64,000 bases of DNA, taken from positions 92,061,943 through 92,125,942 of the forward strand of contig CM071936.1 of assembly GCA_016081115.2 (NCBI GenBank), in the 5' to 3' direction. Position numbers and translations under genes: made by a program. Of the stretch, positions 32,847 through 42,885 are shown one piece after another. The notes under the pieces were generated by a model. The model did no database searches. It saw only the letters and a list, made by a program, of their open reading frames with translations, and was not told the DNA's origin. Numbering within the stretch: position 1 is the stretch's first letter; the number at the start of each line of letters is the position of its first letter. Source of the stretch: Rehmannia glutinosa. Taxonomy: Eukaryota > Streptophyta > Magnoliopsida > Lamiales > Orobanchaceae.

Positions 32847-34508
32847 TGTTCGCCTTATTTTTAGCTTCACCGCAAGTGTACGGTGTAGTTTATAGAATAG
32901 GGTAAGCAAGGTCGTATCCACAGAGACTAATAAATTTATGCGCTAAGTATTGAAATCGTAATAGACTTATTTTTATTTAGACGATCGAAATTGGATGATT
33001 TTTGTGTAGGTAAAGACAAGAATAACCACAAAAACACAAGATGAAAATAATAATGGAATTATCAAGGGAATGAAATGGATTCCCGGGTTATGGTTTCGAT
33101 TAATATTCCTCTTGTTGTCCAATTTAATCAAAGCCAAAGTTATTATCAATATACCTATAAGACGATCACAATGGTATTTTATCCTCCCTCTCGAGATGTA
33201 TATAAAGTGTAGATTGAAATACTTATGCTAGCATCTCTACTCAACATGAAGTACTCAACTCCCAAAAGTTCGAAAGATCAAATGCCTTCACAAATATTAC
33301 AAACCTCTCGATTCATGCAATTATTCATGTCAAGTACTCAAGATCTAATATTGAAACTCATCTCTCGAATTATGAATCAATATATCAAACAAGTTAAATC
33401 ATTGATCAAGTGATAAAACAAGAATAAGCTCAAAGTACTCAAATAGGCTTCAAGACAATAACTTCAACTAAGATTAAAACATTCAACAAGAGTTCAATTA
33501 ATCTACTTCCAAAACCCGGAAATCACAAGATGTTTAGCTACCATTACAAATAAACAACTCATAGACAAATTGTTCATATTCATAAGAAGCTAAAATGAAA
33601 GATTAAAGCACAAAGAATGAGAAAACTTAGGGAAATGGATAATCTCTCGATTAATCTTCAATCCTCAAGCTCCGATTCAACCCGATTCTTCCCTTGAATC
33701 TTCCTTGATGAATTTGATGTGTTTCTTGTGTTCTTGGGTGTATTCCCAGCCTTTCCTCCCCTGGTGTGCGCCCCAAGAAGTGGTATTTATACCCTTTTGG
33801 AAGTCTAGGTCAATTTGCTGTCATTTTTGGAGTTTTTACGCAAGCACGCACGGGTCGTGCGCCCACGCACGGGCTACCCGTGTGCCATTTCGTAGAAAAC
33901 ACCCATTCTCTGTAGCACGCACGGGTCGTGCGCCCATGCATGGTCTACCCGTGCGCCATCCCATAGAAAACATCCAGTCTCTGTAGTGCGCACGGGTCGT
34001 GCGTCCACGCACGGGTTACCCGTGCGCCACCCAAACGTCCGAATTTGCTTGCCGAGTCTTTAGAAGAGTTATAGCCCTCTCTCTTAGCTTTCCATAGCCA
34101 CTTGAATCACCTCAATATCAATTTTGTAGAGAGAGTTATGACCAAAATACTAAACCCCTGCCAGTCTTTAGAAATTCCATACGCGTTTGGATGTTCCTTG
34201 AGATAAATCTCCTTGTTGTTTGATCATCCATGCTTCTTTTGACACACGACTCATCACTATGACTCTAGAATCCATATAGTTGGCTTCCAATTGGGTGTAA
34301 TCGCTCAATTCTTGATGATTCAAGGTTGCAATGCTCGTATTTGTCACAAAATCACTCCAAATATCGTTAAATTCCTACAAAACGAGCAAAACATAATATC
34401 TTTCCCACAAAGAGCGAATATATACCATTTCATACACGTTATTGCATGTTTATAAACAATTATAGTCATAAATATGCCCTAAAATACATGCAAAACTCAC
34501 ACCTATCA
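32847..34508 (-). repeat. 3' LTR of inner element (1,662 bp)
   Basis: Partner of 37345-39001 with only scattered differences. Minus-strand TATAAATA lies at 33784-33791. A block of about 300 bases from CCACCCAAACGTCCGAATTT onward (34026 on) is shared with the LTR of the outer Athila-type element, so the two families share part of their upstream control region. Confidence 0.93.
33844..34029. repeat. GCACGGGTCGTGCG minisatellite, three units
   Basis: Three tandem units of about 70 bases, each with the near-palindromes CGCACGGGTCGTGCG and GCACGGG-TACCCGTGC, starting about 52 bases upstream of the TATA box. The partner array is at 38340-38524; related units also occur inside the element at 36058-36180. 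Confidence 0.92.
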
Positions 34509-37320
34509 AAATCCCCCAAACTTAAACTGTTGGCCGTCCCGGTCAACGCTTTTAAAAACTAGACAAAACATGATTGGGAGTAATGAAAAGTAGAACGCAC
34601 AACAACTCCATAAAATTTTCATTGTTTATCGTAGGTGTCAAGCAACGAATAAACCAAGCCTCAAACATCTAACATAGAGAACACATCAAAGAAACCATGG
34701 TAAATGCTAAGAATTACGCCTCACAAAGATCGAGTGTATACTCTCATCTCAAATAAATATAGGACGTGTTTATGCTCAAATCAATTCAATGTTGTAGAAT
34801 TACCATAGGCTTGCAAATCGTCTCATTTCTCCACCACTAGAATGTATGCAATTTGTGAATCAAAAAGGACTTTCTCATTTGGTTGTAATGAATGCTCTTT
34901 GGTTAGGGTAGGAAAATATAGATAGAGTGACTCAAACTCGAGCGTATAGACCCGTGAGCATATAAATCATCTACATTAAAGCTTAATATGCTACCCAAAT
35001 CATCTCTCATTTTCACCAACTCTTCTTATATCCATCCCCTTTCTTTTGTAAAACACCATCACCTCACATTACAATTCCTAGCCTCTAAGTTCATTCAAAG
35101 AAAACTCATTCATAAAGCTAATTTTTTTTTTGACTCTTTTGTGAGTTTTCAACATTCTTTGCTTCTCCTTTTCTTCCCCTTTTGTTCCCATCAACCAGTT
35201 TATCCAACTTTTCAATTCCAACCCATTCAACCTCATTCAATCCCTCTACTCAATGTTATACGCTCAAGTGTAGGGTAACAAATATATCAAGTTAAGGCTT
35301 GGATTGTTGCTATCAAGAAATTAGGCAATAGGCTCAAGTTGGCTAACTAGGGATTTCAATATCATTAGGTAAGCAAAAGGCTTGAAGGGCTAACAAAAAA
35401 ATGGCCTTTAATCATTTTCACAATTCGCATACAACATGTGACCTTGACAGAGATACCAGAGCAAGTTCTAGAATTCTAACAACATGAATGATACACTCAA
35501 ATCAATCAACAAGACGCATATGATGAAAGCAAGTAAAGGCTCAAAGCTCACAGGCTTGCAAATACGTAATTCAAAGCATCAAACCATGTTCTCAATATCC
35601 ACATGCTCAATATCATCTATTCATGGCTCAATCAACTCATACTCAACACCCAATCCAAACAATACAAAATTTTCAAAATAGAGCACGAGAATCTCAATAT
35701 CGGTCAACTCACTCTCTAAACTCTATGAAAGCAATAAACGTGCTAAAGCTGTAAATGTGCTTCTAATGCAATGCAATCTAAAATGCTCTACATGCAACTA
35801 TATGAAAACACAAAAAAATATAAATTTTTATTTTTTTTTTAAATCCACACATTTCATATCAAAATAACTATCTCTCCCCCCCAAACTTAAATGAAATTAT
35901 ATCGCACGTAAGAAAAGATAGAATTTCAATATAAAACTGTGTGGATTTACGATTCCTTTGTGCGGGTGGTGGCCCTCCTTGGCATCTCCTCATATCGCTA
36001 GGACTTCTTCCTTCAACCATCACTTCAAATTTTGTACCTTAATATTATCTCAACTGAAGGACGCACGGGTCGTGCGCCTTGCGCACGGGCTGCCCGTGCG
36101 TGGTGCCGTAGCAACATCTCCAATTTCTCAATCACGCATGGTTCGTGCGTTCATGCACGCCCGCCGTGCGTGGGTCGAGAAGTAAAATCGGGTAATTTCT
36201 CCCTTTTTTTTTTTTTTTTAAAGAAAAAAACAAACAAAAATAAAAATCACACCACAAACCGTTGGGTTGCCTCCCAACAAGCGCTAAATTTAAAGTCTTT
36301 AGCCGGACTTTTGTTTTACTCAACCGGGATCCAAAACAAGTGTCGATCATGCCACGCCTTCGTATTTTCCAAAAGTATAGGTGATCCTTGGTGTATGTAA
36401 GATGTGGATGATTAAGGATCATAATGTTGATGGTCTTTTGGAAATCAAGAAATGTGCTCCTAATGATGAAAAATGGTTTATCAATCATAGTAAAGATATT
36501 TCTATCTTTACTCACATTAAATATCATGAAGTCGTAGAACATGTGAATTGATCACCATTTTCAAACATTGTTCCTTCAAGTGTATGCTTCTTAAAATTTG
36601 ATACATCGTAGTGAAGCTTACATCTAGAGTGCACATATTTTTATCAATATGAGGATCTTCAATTGAGTGAGAGATAGAAATACTCCCCGATTTAATTTGA
36701 CGTGGCTCTCGTATTCGTACCACTCATTTGATGAATGGCACTACATTGTTCCTTCGAGTTGGCTTGATGGTGGTGCTTGAAAATTGGCTCTTTTGGTATT
36801 GCTCACTAACAATTGTAACTAATTGGCCCATTTGAGTCTCAAGATTTTTATCGAACTGGCCAATTGCAACTCCATCATGTCCATCCTAGCCTCTTGTGCA
36901 TCGAACCGGTTCCTTGTCTCACTTATAAATGAAGTCGTTTGATTCATGAATGAAATGAGGGCTTCTTCTAAAGATGGTTTTGCCTTTGCATTTGTAAACT
37001 CATTCGTTACATTGAAGCTTGATGGTGTTGGAGTCACATTCACCATGTGAGCATATGAAAAATCTTCGTAATTCCCCCAATTTGGATAATAGTACGTAGG
37101 AGTAGGATTATTCCAATAAGCGTAAGAATTCGATTATTGAAATAATTGGCATTCTCCATCCGAAAGCGGTGTGTCGTGCACTACCTATACCAACTCAAAG
37201 AAACAAATCAAACATTGTAGAGGTAGAATTTACAAAAGAAAAATGAAATAAAATAAAAAAATGTCTAAATTAAGAATAATTCTATCTATCGCAATATTAG
37301 CACAAAAAATTGTATTAGTC
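34509..37320 (-). other. Internal region of inner Athila-like element, mostly non-coding
   Basis: Polypurine-like tracts (seen as CCCCCAAACTTA) lie at 34512 and 35877. A GC-rich patch at 36058-36180 repeats the LTR minisatellite words. The phrase GGTTGCCTCCCAACAAGCGC at about 36263 recurs in the outer element at about 39157. No intact frame; open frames in the GC-rich patches reflect base composition. Confidence 0.7.
36819..37046 (-). pseudogene. Athila gag fragment in inner element
   Basis: This 75-codon minus frame contains KPSLEEALISFMNQTTSF and ISETRNRFDAQEARMD. It corresponds to the KPSLEELLSSFLVETRARMN segment of the outer element's gag, downstream of the capsid-like core. Capsid core, protease and pol are all missing, so the element must borrow every protein. 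Confidence 0.7.
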
Positions 37321-37338
37321 GACTCAAGAACGGCGCCA
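37321..37338 (-). other. Primer binding site of inner element (tRNA-Asp-like)
   Basis: TGGCGCCGTTCTTGAGTC on the minus strand, six bases from the 5' LTR. The first ten bases equal the outer element's site; the rest differs. Confidence 0.7.
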
Positions 37339-37344
37339 AAAACT

Positions 37345-39001
37345 TGTTCGCCTTATTTTTAGCTTCACCGCAAGTGTACGGTGTAGTTTATAGAATAGGG
37401 TAAGCAAGGTCGTATCCTGAGAGACTAATAAATTTATGCGCTAAGTATTGAAATCGTAATAGACTTATTTTTATTTAGACGATCGAAATTGGATGATTTT
37501 TGTGTAGGTAAAGACAAGAATAACCACAAAAACACAAGATGAAAATAATAATGGAATTATCAAGGGAATGAAATGGATTCCCGGGTTATGGTTTCGATTA
37601 ATATTCCTCTTGTTGTCCAATTTAATCAAAGCCAAAGTTATTATCAATATACCTATAAGACGATCACAATGGTATTTTATCCTCCCTCTCGAGATGTATA
37701 TAAAGTGTAGATTGAAATACTTATGCTAGCATCTCTACTCAACATGAAGTACTCAACTCCCAAAAGTTCGAAAGATCAAATGCCTTCACAAATATTACAA
37801 ACCTCTCGATTCATGCAATTATTCATGTCAAGTACTCAAAATCTAATATTGAAACTCATCTCTCGAATTATGAATAAATATATCAAACAAGTTAAATCAT
37901 TGATCAAGTGATAAAACAAGAATAAGCTCAAAGTACTCAAATAGGCTTCAAGACAATAACTTCAACTAAGATTAAAACATTCAACAAGAGTTCAATTAAT
38001 CTACTTCCAAAACCCGGAAATCACAAGATGTTTAGCTACCCATTACAAATAAACAACTCATAGACAAATTGTTCATATTCATAAGAAGCTAAAATGAAAG
38101 ATTAAAGCACAAAGAATGAGAAAACTTAGGGAAATGGATAATCTCTCGATTAATCTTCAATCCTCAAGCTCCGATTCCACCCGATTCTTCCCTTGAATAT
38201 TCCTTGATAAATTTGATGTGTTTCTTGTGTTCTTGGGTGTATTCCCAGCCTTTCCTCCCCTGCTGTGCGCCCCAAGAAGTGGTATTTATACCCTTTTGGA
38301 AGTCTAGGTCAATTTGCTGTCATTTTTGGAGTTTTTCAAGCACGCACGGTCGTGCACCCACGCACGGGCTACCCGTGCGCCATTTCGTAGAAAACACCCA
38401 GTCTCTGTAGCACGCACGGGTCGTGCGCCCATGCATGGTCTACCCGTGCGCCATCCCATAGAAAACATCCAGTCTCTGTAGTGCGCACGGGTCGTGCGTC
38501 CACGCACGGGTTACCCGTGCGCCACCCAAACGTCCGAATTTGCTTGTAGGGTCTTCAGAAGAGTTGTAGCCCTCTCTCTTATCTTTCCATAGACACTTGA
38601 ATCACCTCAATATCAATTTTGTAGAGAGAGTTATGACCAAAATACTAAACCCTGCCAGTGCTGGAAATTCCATACGCGTTTGGATGTTCCTTGAGATAAA
38701 TCTCCTTGTTGTTTGATCATCCATGCTTCTTTTGACACACGACTCATCACTATGACTCTAGAATCCATATAGTTGGCTTCCAATTGGGTGTAATCACTCG
38801 ATTCTTGATGATTCAAGGTTGCAATGCTCGTATTTGTCACAAAATCACTCCAAATATCGTTAAATTCCTACAAAACGAGCAAAGCGTAATATCTTTCCCA
38901 CAAAGAGCGAATATATACCATTTCATACACGTTATTGCATGTTTATAAACAATTATAGCCATAAATATGCCCTAAAATACATGCAAAACTCACACCTATC
39001 A
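37345..39001 (-). repeat. 5' LTR of inner element (1,657 bp)
   Basis: Plus-strand text starts TGTTCGCCTTATTTTTAGC and ends CACACCTATCA. TATAAATA (minus) lies at 38283-38290; the minisatellite is at 38340-38524. The 62-codon frame here has a near-identical twin in the other LTR and is not a gene. Confidence 0.93.
38340..38524. repeat. GCACGGGTCGTGCG minisatellite in 5' LTR of inner element
   Basis: Three units matching 33844-34029, with small losses in the first unit (CGCACGGTCGTGCACC). Confidence 0.92.
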
Positions 39002-39006
39002 TGCTC
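39002..39006 (+). repeat. Target site duplication TGCTC (right) of inner element
   Basis: Matches 32842-32846. Confidence 0.95.
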
Positions 39007-39281
39007 CGTTTTGACGATGGAGTGAGATATGTGGGATTTGCATAAATAAGAGAGGTGAAATGTGATGCAACTTACTACTAATAATGCAAAAACTCAGAAA
39101 AAACAAAAACAACTACTAAACTAAATTAAAACTAAGAAAGCAATAAAAGGGGCTTGGGTTGCCTCCCAAGAAGCGCTAAGTTCTGATCTTGACCGGACTT
39201 TGTCGATTCTCCTCAAGTTGGAGCTCAATAGGCATGTTATCCACATTATCCTTAGAAACTCCCCAACCTCCAATGTCTTGA

Positions 39282-41153
39282 CTATATTCCCAACCATCGC
39301 TTACCATCATTTAATTCAAATTTTAGCATGTTGGTTGGATGAATGGTGAATACAACTTTCTCCTGATTTACCCGCAGAGTTAGCTCCCCCGTTTCTACAT
39401 TGATCAAAGCCCGTGTTGTAGCTAAAAACGGTCGCCCAAAGATGATAGGTATTTTCTTGTTCTCATTCGCATCCAACACTACAAAATCCACAGGAAAAAC
39501 AAATTTATTAATTCTTACCAATACATCTTCAACGATTCCCCACGGATAGGCGATGGATCGATCAGCAAACTGCAAAGTGATATTGGACGGCTTCACCTCC
39601 TCGAGCCCAAACTTCGTCACATCAGAAAGAGGTATAAGATTCACATTGGACCCAAGATCACAAAGTGGTTTCTCAAAGAAAACTCCTCCAATAGTACAAG
39701 AAATAGTGAAACTCCTTGGATCCGTCATTTTCTGAGGTAGTTTACTCTGAACTATTGCACTACATTCCTCTGTCAAATAAACAGTCTCAAACTCCTCCAA
39801 CTTCATTTTCTTGGATTCCACTGGTTTCGCATAAATGGGCGATTGTTCGGGTGCAAGCTGAATTTCTGCCTCTGTTTCTACATAAATTGCATTGCAATGC
39901 TCCCTCGGATTAACCTCTGTATCACTCAGAAATTTCCCTCTCTGTTGCAATGAATTTACTGTTGTTGCTAACTGCCCTACTTGTGTCACCAATGAGTTGA
40001 TGTGACCTTGTATTGTTGTAACTCTCAAGCTGAGGTTATCCATGTTAGAATCAGTCTTGTTCATCCTTGCTCGTGTTTCTACAAGGAATGAACTAAGTAA
40101 TTCTTCCAAAGATGGCTTTTGTTCTCCCATGTGTGTACTCGTACTTGCTTGGTTTTGAAATCCCGGAGGTGGTTGCAACACATTTCTCGTATTGCTATAC
40201 GAGAAATTTTCATGATTTCGAAGTCCCGGACGATAATGTGTTGGCAATTGATTTCCTCTATCATTGAAACCCCGATTGTTCACATAATTGGCTTGCTCCA
40301 TGTCGGGCTTCATCATCTCTTGACTTAATTCCATAACAACCTCTGTTTGTTGTTTTCCACCCGAGTTTAGAGTGGCAATTTGCTTTGACAAGGCGGAAAT
40401 TTGAGAGGCCAATGCGGACATAGTATCAAGTTCAAGAACACCGACGACTTTTCTTGGCGTGGATCTCTCAGAAGGCCATTGATAACTATTGGCAGCCATT
40501 TCTTCTAGTAAAAGCATGGCTTCACTTGGAGTTTTAGCCATCAATGTACCTCCTGCTGCAGCATCTATAATAGTTCTTGAATGACCATTCATACCATTAT
40601 AAAAATATTGAACTTTCTGCCAATCTGCGTACTCGTGTTGTGGACACCTCCTCAATAATTCCTTGAATCGCTCCCAAGCTTCATACAGTGGTTCAAAGTC
40701 AATCTGTTGAAATTGAGCAATCTCACTCTTCAGTTGAAGTGTCTTGCTAGGTGGAAAGAATTTTGCCATAAATTTTTCAGTGAGATCATCCCAACTAGTG
40801 ATACTTCCGGGTGGTACGGTTTGAAGCCACTGTCTAGCTTTATCACGAAGTGAAAACGGAAATAACCTCAACCGAATAGCTTCATCGGGGACCCCATTCA
40901 TTTTGATAGTGTCACATATCTCGAGAAAAATAGCCAAATGAGCATTCGGGTCGTCTACGACACTACCCCCAAACTGATTTTGTTGCACCATGTTTATTAG
41001 GGCCAATTTCAATTCAAAATTATTCGCATTGATAGGTTGGCGAACAATGCCCAAATAATTTTGATTCGTGGTTGGTCGAAAATAGTCCCGAATGGCCCTT
41101 TCTGGTGGTGCAACAATAGGTATGCGTTCTTCATCATCACCGATTCCTGCCAT
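39282..41153 (-). CDS. Athila-type Gag-protease polyprotein, open frame without pol
   Basis: An unbroken 623-residue frame from ATG 41151-41153 (MAGIGDDEERIPIV) to a TAG at 39282. Residues of about 60-200 form the Athila retrotransposon gag domain: LEICDTIKMNGVPDEAIRLR, LFPFSLRDKARQWLQTVP, TEKFMAKFFPPSKT, YEAWERFKELLRRCPQHEY. A Ser/Asn-rich and coiled linker follows. From about 460 comes a retropepsin-like domain with LCDLGSNVNLIPLS near residue 498 (D-L-G in place of D-S/T-G, as usual in Athila) and PIIFGRPFLAT near 575. A normal Athila polyprotein would continue into RT and integrase; here the frame stops and pol is absent. It could assemble particles and process Gag, but the element would need RT and integrase from elsewhere. 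Confidence 0.9.
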   Translation of the reverse strand: MAGIGDDEERIPIVAPPERAIRDYFRPTTNQNYLGIVRQPINANNFELKLALINMVQQNQFGGSVVDDPNAHLAIFLEICDTIKMNGVPDEAIRLRLFPFSLRDKARQWLQTVPPGSITSWDDLTEKFMAKFFPPSKTLQLKSEIAQFQQIDFEPLYEAWERFKELLRRCPQHEYADWQKVQYFYNGMNGHSRTIIDAAAGGTLMAKTPSEAMLLLEEMAANSYQWPSERSTPRKVVGVLELDTMSALASQISALSKQIATLNSGGKQQTEVVMELSQEMMKPDMEQANYVNNRGFNDRGNQLPTHYRPGLRNHENFSYSNTRNVLQPPPGFQNQASTSTHMGEQKPSLEELLSSFLVETRARMNKTDSNMDNLSLRVTTIQGHINSLVTQVGQLATTVNSLQQRGKFLSDTEVNPREHCNAIYVETEAEIQLAPEQSPIYAKPVESKKMKLEEFETVYLTEECSAIVQSKLPQKMTDPRSFTISCTIGGVFFEKPLCDLGSNVNLIPLSDVTKFGLEEVKPSNITLQFADRSIAYPWGIVEDVLVRINKFVFPVDFVVLDANENKKIPIIFGRPFLATTRALINVETGELTLRVNQEKVVFTIHPTNMLKFELNDGKRWLGI

Positions 41154-41357
41154 TTTTGTGAATTTGATTCTTCGTGCGGCTCTAATGTTTCGAAGCGTTC
41201 TTTCAATTTCTGGATCAAATAAGATTAAATTAGCACTTTTATTTTTTCACATCAACAAGAAAACACAAAAATGACAATGACCCTATTGTAACAAGAACCA
41301 ATCTAAATTAAAGTAAAACTAGTAAGTAATAATATTAGCGCAAATAAGATGAATTAT

Positions 41358-41375
41358 TCCCCGGCAACGGCGCCA
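41358..41375 (-). other. Primer binding site of outer Athila-type element (tRNA-Asp type)
   Basis: TGGCGCCGTTGCCGGGGA on the minus strand, six bases from the 5' LTR; typical of Athila/Calypso elements. Confidence 0.8.
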
Positions 41376-41381
41376 AAAACT

Positions 41382-42880
41382 TGTTAGAGATTTTTCTAAC
41401 CGCAAGTCTACGGTGCCAAATTTTAATATAGAGAAGTAAGGTTGTCAAATCCACAGGGAATAATTATCGAATTATCGCTAAGTACTATAATATAGTAGTC
41501 TAACTTTATTTAGAAATTCAATATTTGATGGAGTTGATTATACTAAGAATACCAAAAATTGATCAAGAATATAAAAATAACAATGAGTTTATCCAAATGA
41601 TTAAATGAATTCTAGAGGTGTGATGAATTTAGTTTTCCCTTATGTTATCAACATGGTTTATCAATCATCAATTACCAATTTATAAGTCAAGATTTCTACA
41701 ATAATCATTTCCTCTCTCGAGTGCCAAATGATTTTAGATTTCGATTGGGAAATCAATATTTCTATAAAAATCACCAATTAAAATCTCAATAAAAGCTATG
41801 AATCTTGATAAAAGACTTCAAAGGATTCACAAATCTCTCAATTCTATGAAATCCTATATTATGCTATTCCAAGGTCATGTATTCAATTACCTCTCTCAAG
41901 TGTCAAATCAAATACACCAAACAATCTAAATTGACTAACCACAATCTCAAAACATAAGTACAAACATAGATTACACCATCCCTCTAGAATTATAGAGTTT
42001 AGCTCATGATTGAAGAAAATGAATACATAAGAACATAACAATACATCTTACAAGATAAGGAGAAAGTAACAAAATAAGAACAAGAGTTGAGGGATCTTAT
42101 CTATTTCTTGATGATAAGAGCCTTCAATCTTCTTCTCCAAGCTTGTCCCAAGGTTTCCCTAGCTTTCTTCCTTGTCTTCTTGTTGTCTTGTTGTCTTCCC
42201 AAGGGTCCAAAGTTGCTGAATTCACGCCCCCATGTCTATATTTATAACCCCACAAAGATCCAAGAAAAAGGTAGGCCAACATAGGAAAATCCGCCCCGGG
42301 CGCTGCGGCGCCCAGCACAACGTTGCAAGATTGCCGCCCGGGCGCTGCAGCACCCAACTCAATTGTTGCCCTGTTCCGGGCGCTGCAGCGCCGGGTCTTG
42401 GGCGCTGCAGCGCCCCGGCAGCTCTCCGGATTTCCGCCCTGTGCGCTGCAGCGCGTCTTTTTGGCGCTGTAGCCCCACCCAAACGTCCGAATTTGGTTTT
42501 TCGTCCTTCATCACAGTTGTAGCCCTATCTCTTAGCTTTCTATAGCCACTTGAATCAACTCAATATCAATTTTATAGAGAGAGTTATGACCAAAATACGA
42601 AACCCTGCTAGTGCTAGAAATTCCAGACGCATTTGGACTTTTCTTCAAATCAATCTCTCGTTGTTTGCTCGTTCATAGTTCTTTTGATACACGATTTATT
42701 AATATGACTATAAACTCAATATAATTGGCTCTCAACATGGCTTGACCCCTTAAATGACTCGAAATAATGGAAATTAATGTCTAACCTATGAGATATAACA
42801 AAAATAACTCAAAATACTCAAAAACAACACAAAACTCTAGTATCGGAAGCCCAAATCAATGGTATAAAACCAAGTGAACA
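41382..42880 (-). repeat. 5' LTR of outer Athila-type element (1,499 bp)
   Basis: Plus-strand text starts TGTTAGAGATTTTTCTAACC and ends CCAAGTGAACA. TATAAATA (minus) lies at 42239-42246, followed upstream (rightward) by six GC-palindrome cores at 42298-42476. Confidence 0.93.
42298..42476. repeat. GC-rich palindromic array, six cores
   Basis: The same unit as 30354-30576 with two cores fewer and two damaged cores (GCGCTGCAGCACCC; GCGCTGTAGCCCC). Confidence 0.93.
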
Positions 42881-42885
42881 TGTAT
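42881..42885 (+). repeat. Target site duplication TGTAT (right) of outer Athila-type element
   Basis: Matches 29370-29374. Confidence 0.95.

Larger units (their letters stand above)
32847..39001 (-). mobile_element. Small Athila-like non-autonomous LTR element (6.2 kb)
   Basis: Two nearly identical LTRs (1,662 and 1,657 bp) beginning TGTTCGCCTTATTTTTAGC and ending CACACCTATCA, a 5-bp duplication TGCTC, a polypurine tract at 34512 and an Asp-type primer site TGGCGCCGTTCTTGAGTC. The 2.8-kb internal region keeps only a short gag-like fragment. By LTR similarity it is the youngest insertion in the window, and by nesting it must be younger than both the outer Athila-type and the Tekay elements. 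Confidence 0.93.
29375..42880 (-). mobile_element. Athila-type Ty3-gypsy element, gag-protease only, with nested element
   Basis: LTRs at 29375-30980 (3') and 41382-42880 (5') in minus orientation, with a 5-bp duplication TGTAT. The primer site next to the 5' LTR is TGGCGCCGTTGCCGGGGA, the tRNA-Asp-type site typical of Athila elements. One open gag-protease frame follows; no RT, RNase H or integrase is found, and after the frame comes about 2.1 kb of non-coding text ending in a polypurine tract. The element is therefore non-autonomous. A second Athila-like element (32847-39001) sits inside it; before that event it was about 7.3 kb. Confidence 0.92.

Noticed and set aside
33705..33986. 93-codon frame with Cys/His-rich text over the inner LTR.
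   Set aside because: Lies across the minisatellite of the LTR, changes in the partner LTR and lacks any domain.
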